A stretch of 64,000 bases of DNA, taken from Zobellia russellii. GTDB lineage: Bacteria > Bacteroidota > Bacteroidia > Flavobacteriales > Flavobacteriaceae. Both the position numbers and the translations under genes were made by a program. Below, piece after piece: positions 7,956-15,935 of the stretch. The notes under the pieces were generated by a model that did not search any database, was not told the DNA's origin, and worked only from the letters and a program-made list of their open reading frames with translations. Numbering within the stretch: the first letter of the stretch is position 1; each line of letters opens with the position of its first letter. The stretch is from contig NZ_JACSOI010000002.1 of the NCBI RefSeq assembly GCF_018728565.1, positions 124,001 through 188,000 on the forward strand, written 5' to 3'.

Positions 7956-9182
7956 ATGGCTTCTAAAAAATCGATATTGATTATTTGTGGTGGAGGCCCT
8001 GCTCCGGGCATTAATGCTGTAATAAGCACAGTAGCCAAGATTTTTCTGAAGGATGGCTATCGCGTACTGGGACTTCACGAAGGTTTTAAGGGAATTTTTT
8101 CCGAGGAACCCCAAATAAAGGAATTCGATTTTCCCCATGCAGACCGTATTTTTAGTCGAGGTGGTTCTACTCTTATTATGAGTAGATTCAAACCCAGCGA
8201 TGAAAAAATAAACACGAAGCTTTTTTCCGATAATAATGTAAAACTATTGGTCAGTATTGGCGGTGATGACACCGCCTCTACGGCCAATAGAATTACAGGG
8301 TACCTGTCCAAAGAAAATATCTTTATTTCAAACATTCACGTACCCAAAACAATTGATAATGATTTGCCCCTACCCGACCGGAATCCAACTTTTGGATTTC
8401 ATTCGGCCAAGGACGAAGGTGTTCGTATAGGCAATACCACTTATGAGGACGCCCGTACCAGTCAAAACTGGTTCGTTATGTCTACCATGGGTCGTTCTGC
8501 CGGGCATTTGGCATTTGGTATAGCCACCAGCTGTCATTTTCCCATGATGGTCATTCCCGAAATGTTCAACAAGACTTCCATCACTTTTGACAAGGTGGTT
8601 CGCTTGATTATTTCATCCATCATAAAGCGAAAAATACTGAACATTAATTATGGTGTAGCACTGGTTAGCGAAGGTGTTTTTCACATTATGCCGGATAGCG
8701 AACTGGACCATTGCGGCATTAACTTTACCTATGATGATCACGGCCATCCGGAATTGGGCAATGTAAGCAAGTCTCACATCTTTAACATGCTGGTCCAATC
8801 AAAATTGAAAGAACTGGGCGTAAACATAAAAAGTAGACCTGTAGAACTTGGCTATGAGCTTAGATGTTGCAGACCTATAGGGTTTGACCTAACTCTTTGT
8901 ACACTTCTGGGGCTTGGCGTAAAAAAACTATTTGACCAAGGCGTTAGTGGTTGTATTGTTACCGCAAATTCCAAAGGTGAAGTAACGCCGTTATTTTTAG
9001 AAGATTTGCAAGGCAAAGATGGTAAAATTGCCCCTCGTCTAGTGGACATAGATTCGGAATTTGCTCGACTTTGTTTTCAGAACATGCACTTTATTGAGGA
9101 GGCCGATTATGAAGCTGCAAAAGCTTATTTACCAGACCCTGAACGTTATGATTTCAATAAAATCCTAGCTCAATTAGAGTAA
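7956..9182 (+). CDS. 6-phosphofructokinase of the PPi-dependent type
   Basis: A 408-residue PfkA-family enzyme. Motifs in order: GGGPAPGIN near the N-terminus, GGDDT (G102-T106), PKTIDND (P130-D136, D134 the catalytic Asp) and MGRSAGHLA. In ATP-dependent PFKs the first two sites read GGDGS and PGTIDND; Asp at the second position and Lys in PKTIDND are the residues linked to pyrophosphate use. So a PPi:fructose-6-phosphate phosphotransferase is predicted. Being reversible, it could make fructose 6-phosphate during growth on alginate, when gluconeogenesis is needed. Another sugar phosphate substrate cannot be excluded. Co-directional with kdgK (17 bp) and the Nramp-like gene. Confidence 0.85.
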   Translation: MASKKSILIICGGGPAPGINAVISTVAKIFLKDGYRVLGLHEGFKGIFSEEPQIKEFDFPHADRIFSRGGSTLIMSRFKPSDEKINTKLFSDNNVKLLVSIGGDDTASTANRITGYLSKENIFISNIHVPKTIDNDLPLPDRNPTFGFHSAKDEGVRIGNTTYEDARTSQNWFVMSTMGRSAGHLAFGIATSCHFPMMVIPEMFNKTSITFDKVVRLIISSIIKRKILNINYGVALVSEGVFHIMPDSELDHCGINFTYDDHGHPELGNVSKSHIFNMLVQSKLKELGVNIKSRPVELGYELRCCRPIGFDLTLCTLLGLGVKKLFDQGVSGCIVTANSKGEVTPLFLEDLQGKDGKIAPRLVDIDSEFARLCFQNMHFIEEADYEAAKAYLPDPERYDFNKILAQLE

Positions 9183-9254
9183 TTATCAAGTTGAATGCAA
9201 CTTATATTTTACCTCTTCCCCTAAAAGTACTATTTCACCAAAAAGTATCCCAAC

Positions 9255-10523
9255 ATGGCAGAACAAAAGACTAGTTTTTGGAAAAAAATAATCGCCCTAG
9301 CACTTGCTTTTGGTCCGGGTATTTTTGCTATTGGGTATACTATTGGAACCGGAAGTGTAACCTCTATGATCGTAGCGGGCAGCACCTATGGTATGCAGTT
9401 GTTATGGGTTTTGGTATTGAGTTGTATTTTCTCTGGAATGCTGATGTACGCCTATGGAAATTATGCATTGGTAACTGGAGAAACGGCCCTATACGCGTTT
9501 AAAAAACATCTAAAATGGGGAAAACCCATTGCCATTTTAATCATTCTGGGCGTTTCGTTCGGGCAGTGGAACTCACTTATGGGAATACTTGGTATTTCGG
9601 CAAATATCATCTTTGAGATATTTTTGATTTACTTCCCCTCATTGGCCGATTATCAATATGAGTTGGTTTTGACTATTGCTATCTTGGTTATTGCTATTAT
9701 GTATCGTTTTCTATTAATAGGAAAGTATGTTTTCTTCGAGAAAATATTGGTGATTTTCGTTACGATTATGGGACTCTCTTTCTTTGTTTCCCTTTTTATG
9801 GTCTACCCCTTACCTATAGAAGTAGCCGAAGGGCTTATCCCCACTGTTCCAAAAGTAGAAGGAGGAGGAATGATGGTTGCCGCCTTTGTGGGCACCACTA
9901 TGGCAGCAGCAACTTTCTTGTCCCGTCCTTTATTCGTTAAGGGAAAAAAATGGACCATTGCGCACCTTAAGCAACAAAAAAAAGATGCCATAATAGCGGC
10001 CTCACTTGTATTCGTAATCAGTGCAGCCGTAATGGCCGTAGCCTCTGGAGCACTATTTCACCAAGGCCAGCCCGTTACCAAAGTTTTGGATATGGTAAAC
10101 ACCTTGGAACCCGTTGCCGGAAAGTTTGCGCTTACCCTTTTCTTTTTTGGCACGTTAAGCGCCGGTCTTTCCTCTATTTTCCCCTGTTTACTTATCGCTC
10201 CTATTCTCCTTGCGGATTATCAATCCGGCGAATTGGACACAAGCTCTAAACAATTTAAGACCATTACCGCCATTGCTTGTCTATTTGCTTTAATAGTGCC
10301 CGTATTTGGCGCTAACCCTATTGAAATGCAGATTGTTTCTCAGGTTTTTAATGTTTTTGTGCTACCGCTGGTAATCTTGGGAATCATACTGCTGTGTAAC
10401 AACTCCAAATTGATGCACACATATAAAGCCGGACTTCTTCTTAACATTGGGCTTTTTGCCGCGCTATTCTTCTCTATTGTAATCTCTTATAACGGAGCTA
10501 TAGCCCTTTTGGACTATTTCTAA
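9255..10523 (+). CDS. Nramp-fold transporter lacking the metal-binding motifs
   Basis: A 422-residue membrane protein with about 11 predicted helices and recognisable Nramp-like helix 1 (FGPGIFAIGYTIGTGS). Where metal-transporting Nramps have D-P-G-N in helix 1, this protein has I30-G-T-G33; where they have M-P-H-N in helix 6, it has M216-A-A-A219. The side chains that coordinate Mn2+/Fe2+ are therefore absent. An anion, sugar acid or other solute is more likely than a divalent metal, but no substrate can be read from sequence. It closes the alginate catabolic run, 72 bp after the PPi-PFK gene, and probably works in the same physiology. Confidence 0.75.
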   Translation: MAEQKTSFWKKIIALALAFGPGIFAIGYTIGTGSVTSMIVAGSTYGMQLLWVLVLSCIFSGMLMYAYGNYALVTGETALYAFKKHLKWGKPIAILIILGVSFGQWNSLMGILGISANIIFEIFLIYFPSLADYQYELVLTIAILVIAIMYRFLLIGKYVFFEKILVIFVTIMGLSFFVSLFMVYPLPIEVAEGLIPTVPKVEGGGMMVAAFVGTTMAAATFLSRPLFVKGKKWTIAHLKQQKKDAIIAASLVFVISAAVMAVASGALFHQGQPVTKVLDMVNTLEPVAGKFALTLFFFGTLSAGLSSIFPCLLIAPILLADYQSGELDTSSKQFKTITAIACLFALIVPVFGANPIEMQIVSQVFNVFVLPLVILGIILLCNNSKLMHTYKAGLLLNIGLFAALFFSIVISYNGAIALLDYF

Positions 10524-10715
10524 AATGGTATTGAATGCTGTTCCAGCGTCCCATTTTATTATCAATGTTGCTGAGTCCCTACGGAAATACAGTTAGTTTT
10601 AAATTGCATACAGTCAAGGTCATCCACTTCATTTTAAGACCTTTACCTTAAATGATACGAACTACAAATTGTATCAAAAAAGACAATTTATTACTAATCA
10701 TAAAAACCACAAGAT

Positions 10716-10877
10716 ATGTTACGTTGGACAGTTATATTTATCATATTAGCCATTATTGCAGGAGTATTCGGATTTGGAGGAATCGCTGCAGGTGCCGCTA
10801 GTATTGCCAAGATTTTATTTTTCATCTTTATCGTACTTTTTATAATCAGCTTGATTATGGGACGTAAAAAGATTTAG
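10716..10877 (+). CDS. DUF1328-type small membrane protein
   Basis: A 53-residue ORF beginning [16 protein letters not shown]. It has two hydrophobic stretches separated by the glycine-rich turn [14 protein letters not shown] and ends in the basic GRKKI, matching the DUF1328/YtjA family of small inner-membrane proteins often induced by stress. A strong terminator follows 27 bp after the stop. It is divorced from the Nramp-like gene by about 190 bp and faces the minus-strand csbD gene, another small stress protein. Function unknown. Confidence 0.85.
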   Translation: MLRWTVIFIILAIIAGVFGFGGIAAGAASIAKILFFIFIVLFIISLIMGRKKI

Positions 10878-10904
10878 AGACCAATAACTCATACACTAAG
10901 GATT

Positions 10905-10935
10905 AAAGGATAGCTTTTGGCCATCCTTTTTTTTT
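10905..10935 (+). terminator. Rho-independent terminator after DUF1328
   Basis: AAAGGAT (10905-10911) pairs with ATCCTTT (10923-10929), the stem extended inward by a GC pair step, and is followed by nine Ts (10927-10935). A textbook intrinsic terminator on the plus strand. Confidence 0.85.
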
Positions 10936-10995
10936 GCAAGAACGCTGAACAACTTCCTGTTCCTTCAATTTTAAATATATCTAAAAATAACATAC

Positions 10996-11026
10996 AAAAA
11001 GGCCCGAGCGTAAATGCCCGGGCCTT
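10996..11026 (-). terminator. Rho-independent terminator after csbD
   Basis: AAGGCCCG (10999-11006) and CGGGCCTT (11019-11026) form an 8-bp GC-rich stem. Read on the minus strand it is followed by five Ts (10996-11000). It lies just past the csbD stop. Confidence 0.85.
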
Positions 11027-11050
11027 CTTACTTTTTAAACTACAACTGTA

Positions 11051-11236
11051 TTACCAGCTTGCAATTTCTGCTTTCAGCTCTTCTTTTCCTTTTCCAACTT
11101 TTTCCTGTACCCTTCCGAGCATTTCATCAAATTTGCCTTCGGAATAGGTTACGTCGTCATCGGTAAGGTTTCCGTATTTCTGTTTTAGTTTTCCCTTTAC
11201 TTGGTTCCACTTTCCTTCTAATTGTTCTTGATTCAT
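11051..11236 (-). CDS. CsbD-family stress protein
   Basis: A 61-residue, highly charged, hydrophilic protein. The N-terminal MNQEQLEGKWNQVKGKLKQK and the later GKFDEMLGRVQEKVGKGKEE are the diagnostic repeats of CsbD-like proteins, small cytoplasmic proteins induced by general stress in many bacteria, with no known biochemical activity. Single-gene unit ending in a strong terminator. Neighbouring DUF1328 and the ArsC-like gene suggest a small stress-response cluster, which is inference. Confidence 0.92.
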   Translation of the reverse strand: MNQEQLEGKWNQVKGKLKQKYGNLTDDDVTYSEGKFDEMLGRVQEKVGKGKEELKAEIASW

Positions 11237-11335
11237 CTTTATTATTTTATGTGATTAAACTTCAACTTAACTGTACTTAAAATTAGCAATGAAAATTGCC
11301 AACAAGTGATACAAAAGAATAGATTCTTAATCTTA

Positions 11336-11746
11336 TTAATTATAAGGCTTGTCTAGCGCAGCACTGTCATCATCCATAAACTTTACAAAATCCGAAGGAT
11401 TGTGAATAGGAATAAATCGTTCTCCTTTTATAACTACCGGAAAAGCTAAAGTTGATGGGGATTTCTCCAGAATACGCAACCAATCATGCTCATCTAAATC
11501 TACCTTCTCGTTCCCATATTTTTCTTTAAAATCAGGATGATCCTGATTTACCAATTTTCCCACAGGTACGTTCATATTATGAGCAATTTCCGCCCATTGG
11601 GTACCCGTTACATTTGTTTTTGAAATATCTATAGCCAGAATATCTTCATCTGCAGATTCTACGTAAGCATACGTTTGTTTACCGATTGAATTTTCTGAAT
11701 TATAATATAGCGTTATCTTCTTTTTATCTTTTGAAATGACTCCCAT
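11336..11746 (-). CDS. ArsC/Spx-fold protein without the catalytic cysteine
   Basis: A 136-residue protein with the thioredoxin-like fold of arsenate reductase/Spx proteins: an opening beta strand (KKITLYYNSE), then DISKTNVTGTQWAEIA, and the C-terminal STLAFPVVIKGERFIPIHNPSDFVKF, which carries the cis-Pro loop and the last strand of ArsC. The active-site Cys expected after the first strand (Y..P.C. in ArsC) is replaced: the region reads YNSENSIGKQTY with no Cys anywhere in the protein. Reductase activity is therefore unlikely; a regulatory or binding role is possible. Separated from csbD by 100 bp and from the AsmA-like gene by 74 bp. Confidence 0.75.
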   Translation of the reverse strand: MGVISKDKKKITLYYNSENSIGKQTYAYVESADEDILAIDISKTNVTGTQWAEIAHNMNVPVGKLVNQDHPDFKEKYGNEKVDLDEHDWLRILEKSPSTLAFPVVIKGERFIPIHNPSDFVKFMDDDSAALDKPYN

Positions 11747-11820
11747 ATCCTTGAATTTTAGTTTCTAAATTACCTTCTTCAAAGTACTTTTTCCCTGCCT
11801 TGTAGATTACCTCTAAAAAA

Positions 11821-13404
11821 TTAATTTTTTCTCCTTTTATTTTTTCCGTTACCTATAATAGTAGAAGTCAAACCGTCATTAACATTTAGCCACAGATAAT
11901 TAAAAAAGGACTTTGTGGGGTCTCTTTCTGCTTCAATACCGCCATATCTGTATCCGTTTTCATCGGTATTGGAGCCGTCGTTCACAAATATTCTTCCTAT
12001 TGACGTCAATACTTTATTTATGCTCAGACGGTCTTTCTTTAAGACTGAAAATTCAAAATCTTCATACTTCATTTTCATATCGCCTGCGGACGAAACCGCA
12101 TCTCCGCTTATGGTAAAATAGAGTTCTTGAATTTCGCCTTTAGCACGTACCCGTAAATTGGATTCTAAAAAAGGATTGATGTTCTTTGAACTAAAACTTT
12201 TTACGGTACCGGAAGCCAAAAATGCATCTGTATTATTTTTGGCGTCAAACGACCAGTTTAAGGTTATTGGGGCTTCGCCCATGAGCAAAGCGTTGGCGGC
12301 TAAACTAGTTTTTTCCTTTCGTTCCGGTACATTTTGAATATGAACGATTTTAGCGTTTACATCACCAAAAATAATCTTGCCGGGAGTCGTTTCCCTATTC
12401 ACTCGCTCACTATAAGTAATTGCACCATCCTGTATCTGTATTTCGGGAACATCTAGCTGTATGGGCAGTTTACGAATGGCTTCGCTGTACATTTTCTTTC
12501 TCTCCAAATCATCGGCCACTAGCTTATCTCTGTACATTTCTAAATTGGGTCCCTGCAAAGTCCCCTTTCCGGTACGCACCCAATATTTAGCATCGGCATA
12601 ACCAAAAGCAATCTCATCAAAATCTACTTGGGGAATTTTTAAATCTATATAGTCATGTTCTTTTCGCAAGTGCGCAGACAGCTTGGTCTTACTATATTTT
12701 GATTTTAGTTTTAAGTCCGTTACCCGGAGATGGCCTTGATCCAAATGAATTTCATTTACGTTTAGCGCCTCGTAGGGACCTAAATCCGCGTAAAGCGAAT
12801 TCCCATTAAATTTTACATCGGAATAGGCAACGGGAATCTTGGAATTAATACGATTCCTATCTGTAACAACCTCATCCATTTCAAAAAAAACCGAGTCCAA
12901 TTTCATAGCCACACTATCTTCTGGGTTCTTAAACAGGGTTACAGAACCATTCTTGATGTTGATGTGGTCTATATGAATGGACTTTTTAAGCCCTATACTA
13001 TCATTTTTTGATTTTGTGGCCTCATCTTCTTTTCCTTTTAAATAGTATTTTACAACCGGCTTATCTACATTAATATTAGTGAGCGTTATTTTCTTGTTGA
13101 AAAGAAACTGCCAATAGCCCAACCCCACAACCTCCAATACTTCTATTTTTGCGGATGCCCTAGGCCTGATAGAATCCGAAATTCCAATGTTCAAATCAAT
13201 AGTATTCAGTTTTGTCGTTCCAGTCAAAACGTTTACATCTATGTCTTCATATGCCAATTGAATATGTGGTGGCAATTTGGTCTTTAAAAAATTCGCGATG
13301 GCATCCTTTGCCAGAAGTTGGGCCCCAAGTAAGGTTAGGGCCACGAGTACCAGTAATACCAAAATGATACGGGAAATAATTTTTATGGTTCGCTTCTTAT
13401 GCAT
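11821..13404 (-). CDS. AsmA/DUF748-like envelope protein
   Basis: A 527-residue protein with a short basic N-terminus, one transmembrane helix (about residues 10-30) and a long beta-rich periplasmic part. It shows the alternating pattern of AsmA-like proteins (LNTIDLNIG..., VDKPVVKYYL, HLRVTDLKLKSK) and a C-terminal segment FLESNLRVRAKGEIQELYFTISGDAVSSAGDMKMKYED typical of the AsmA/DUF748 group. Members are now viewed as bridge-like lipid-transfer or envelope-integrity factors. Overall assignment is by pattern; no enzyme motif is present. A one-mismatch -7 element (13409-13416) ends four bases upstream of the ATG. Confidence 0.7.
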   Translation of the reverse strand: MHKKRTIKIISRIILVLLVLVALTLLGAQLLAKDAIANFLKTKLPPHIQLAYEDIDVNVLTGTTKLNTIDLNIGISDSIRPRASAKIEVLEVVGLGYWQFLFNKKITLTNINVDKPVVKYYLKGKEDEATKSKNDSIGLKKSIHIDHINIKNGSVTLFKNPEDSVAMKLDSVFFEMDEVVTDRNRINSKIPVAYSDVKFNGNSLYADLGPYEALNVNEIHLDQGHLRVTDLKLKSKYSKTKLSAHLRKEHDYIDLKIPQVDFDEIAFGYADAKYWVRTGKGTLQGPNLEMYRDKLVADDLERKKMYSEAIRKLPIQLDVPEIQIQDGAITYSERVNRETTPGKIIFGDVNAKIVHIQNVPERKEKTSLAANALLMGEAPITLNWSFDAKNNTDAFLASGTVKSFSSKNINPFLESNLRVRAKGEIQELYFTISGDAVSSAGDMKMKYEDFEFSVLKKDRLSINKVLTSIGRIFVNDGSNTDENGYRYGGIEAERDPTKSFFNYLWLNVNDGLTSTIIGNGKNKRRKN

Positions 13405-13587
13405 TGTTCAAGTTTAATTTGGCAACGAAACCCTTAGGCATCCTCCCCAATTTTAAAATTCCCTCTTTAAACCTTAAAATGAGTGTGCTTTCCAATTTAT
13501 AATTAACCGGTTAGGTAAAAGGGTTTTAATCTACAGCAGGGTTTTATATATTATGTCTCATTAATGTAAACACGTATAATTTAGGTT

Positions 13588-14196
13588 TTGTATCACTTTA
13601 AACTATTCATATTCTTCATGGCTTTTGTCCAATTAAATGCACAACATACAGTTCCCGATGTCATAAAAAATGAGGCCCGGATTGCGCTATCGCACTACCC
13701 GGAATTGGAACAAACACCCATAACCTTTAAAATTGTAAAGAAGATCAAGCAATCTACCATGCAGGCGCAGCCCAAATTCAACAGTCTTTTTAAAGGACGA
13801 AAGAAGCGTGCCTATGTTATTCTAATAAGTGAAAAAATAAAGATTTCCGATACCGTCTTTTTCACCAAAGATGTACCAAGTGACATTATGATTGGTTGGT
13901 TGGGGCATGAACTGGGGCATGTAATGGATTACAGGAACCGCAGTACCCTAAATCTTATTTGGTTTGGCCTTAAATATTCATTTTCCGGCTCATATATTAA
14001 AGAAGCGGAACGTGCAGCGGATACTTTTGCCGTTGCCCACGGAATGCACGATTATATTCTAAAAACGAAACATTTTATTCTTGATCATGCCGAAATTGAA
14101 GAAAAGTACAAAGAACGTATAAGACGTTACTACTTGTCTCCCGAAGAGATTATGGCTATTGTAAAAGAAAGGGAGACTACTGAAAAGAAACCCTAA
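13588..14196 (+). CDS. Exported zinc metallopeptidase-like protein (HELGH)
   Basis: About 202 residues from a TTG start at 13588; this start supplies a signal peptide ending in FVQLNAQ, which the internal ATG at 13618 would lack, and an in-frame stop lies just upstream. The core has HELGH in IGWLGHELGHVMDY, followed about 30 residues later by EAERAADTFAVAHG, the spacing of a gluzincin with two His and a downstream Glu as zinc ligands. A predicted membrane-associated or periplasmic peptidase of M48-like type; substrate unknown. It stands alone, convergent with the GH3-family gene. Confidence 0.72.
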   Translation: MYHFKLFIFFMAFVQLNAQHTVPDVIKNEARIALSHYPELEQTPITFKIVKKIKQSTMQAQPKFNSLFKGRKKRAYVILISEKIKISDTVFFTKDVPSDIMIGWLGHELGHVMDYRNRSTLNLIWFGLKYSFSGSYIKEAERAADTFAVAHGMHDYILKTKHFILDHAEIEEKYKERIRRYYLSPEEIMAIVKERETTEKKP

Positions 14197-14220
14197 TCTC
14201 CTTACCGCTAAAACTCACCC

Positions 14221-15738
14221 CTATGGATTCACAAAAGCTTCCCATTCCTTAAATTTCTCCTCGCCCATAACACGCTCCATTTTTACTTGTCCGCCTTTCT
14301 TTTTATTCTTTCCGTTCCAGTCATGGAAAACGGATGGCGGCACGGTTACGACCTTTACACCCTTTAATGCTTTAGAACGTGCCACTTTATAGTTCTTGTT
14401 GGCATTTTTAAGAGATTCGTCCAACGCATTGGCCAATTCAACAGCATCTGTTTTGTCTTCCGTGCCCAGATACCAGCAATGGTAAAACTCACCGTCTATT
14501 CGTTTGGCGCATAAGGTATATTCCGGAATTCGGATACTGAATTTTTCTTCCAACTTCTGCACACCCGCATCCATTTTATTTACTGATAGTTGAGAACCCA
14601 CTGTATTCAAGAAGAACTTGGTTCTACCCGTTATTTTTATTTCTGCGCGTTCTACATTCGTAAATTCAATGGTGTCCCCAATAAGATAGCGCCACGCTCC
14701 GGATACGGTGCTTATGATTAATACATAATCCTGACCTTCTTTAACTTCGGAAAGTTTTATGGAGGGTGCATCATCACTTAGCGAACCATCTGGCTGAATG
14801 TATTCCGGCTCAAAAGGAACAAATTCAAAATAGATACCGGAATCCGTAGAGAGTTGCATGGCATCTGTTTCGGGTCGGGATTGAAATGCTATAAATCCTT
14901 CCGAAGCCAAATAGGTATCTATTACGGTTACGGGTTTGCCCAGCAACGCGTTAAAACTCTTTTTATACGGCCCAAAAGCCACCCCGCCCGAGGTATAGAC
15001 CTGTAGATTGGGCCAAATCTCGTGAATATGTTGCAAACCATGGTAGTCTATAACTTTCTGTAACATCAACTCTATCCAAGAGGGAATACCGCTTAATGCG
15101 CCAATATCCCAATTGGGAGCTTCTTCCGCTATTTTTTGCACCCGCTCGTCCCAATCATCGATCTCCGCAATTTCTTCGCCCGGCTTATAATAACCCCTGA
15201 ACCAAGTTGGTATATTACTCGCACTTATGCCACTGATCTCCCCTTCTTCGTGACCTTCTACCTTGTTCAAATCCGTAGAACTGCCCAACATTAGAATTCC
15301 GAGCTCAAAAAAATCAGGAGGTAAGTCAAAATTGCTCAAGGCAAACACCTGCTCTACCCCTGTACTCCGGATCGCATCTATCATATCATTGGTAACCGGA
15401 ATTCTTTTACTCGTTTTTCCTGTAGTACCGGAACTCAACGCAAAATAATCCGGTGTTCCCGGCCAAGTTACATCCTCTTCTCCTTCGTGCAGTTTCTGCC
15501 ACCATTCCTTATTTATTCGGTTATAATCAAAATAGGGAACAGATGCAGCAAAAGCATCTGCAGGACTACTGGATTCGCGGATAGCCTTAAAATTGTAGTG
15601 CTTTCCAAAAGCAGTGTTTTCGGCCTTTTTTAAGAGCGCTTCAAGTACGGCTTCCTGTTCCTCAACCGGATTTTTAGTTCCTGTGAGCTTATCCCTTACA
15701 TCAATGAATCCTTTTATAATATGTCCTATGATCGGCAT
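14221..15738 (-). CDS. GH3 auxin-responsive-family adenylating enzyme
   Basis: About 505 residues from the ATG at 15738; a longer frame to a TTG at 15795 exists but the ATG fits the usual N-terminus better. The protein matches the GH3 family of the ANL superfamily: the phosphate-binding loop ALSSGTTGKTSKRIPVT, the Y(T)SGG motif VYTSGGVAFGPYKKSF, and the TYLASEGFIAFQ and YRLIGD-like WRYLIGDTIEFT motifs. Plant GH3 enzymes activate jasmonate or auxin and join it to amino acids. Bacterial homologues are common in Bacteroidota and mostly uncharacterised, so the acyl substrate is unknown. No carrier protein or amidase partner lies nearby. Confidence 0.9.
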   Translation of the reverse strand: MPIIGHIIKGFIDVRDKLTGTKNPVEEQEAVLEALLKKAENTAFGKHYNFKAIRESSSPADAFAASVPYFDYNRINKEWWQKLHEGEEDVTWPGTPDYFALSSGTTGKTSKRIPVTNDMIDAIRSTGVEQVFALSNFDLPPDFFELGILMLGSSTDLNKVEGHEEGEISGISASNIPTWFRGYYKPGEEIAEIDDWDERVQKIAEEAPNWDIGALSGIPSWIELMLQKVIDYHGLQHIHEIWPNLQVYTSGGVAFGPYKKSFNALLGKPVTVIDTYLASEGFIAFQSRPETDAMQLSTDSGIYFEFVPFEPEYIQPDGSLSDDAPSIKLSEVKEGQDYVLIISTVSGAWRYLIGDTIEFTNVERAEIKITGRTKFFLNTVGSQLSVNKMDAGVQKLEEKFSIRIPEYTLCAKRIDGEFYHCWYLGTEDKTDAVELANALDESLKNANKNYKVARSKALKGVKVVTVPPSVFHDWNGKNKKKGGQVKMERVMGEEKFKEWEAFVNP

Positions 15739-15935
15739 GTGAATCGTTTTGTGTAAAAATAATCCTAAACGGATTGGAGACTGTTCTTTATGCAATGTTT
15801 GATTAACCCAAACGACTGCTTTTTACCCCTATTTTTTCTGCTGAATTCCTGTCCCACTTTTGGCCATAACGTTAAACTTTTTAAAGCCGAAAGAAGTTTG
15901 CGTAATTTTACGGTCCAATTCCACCACACATACAT

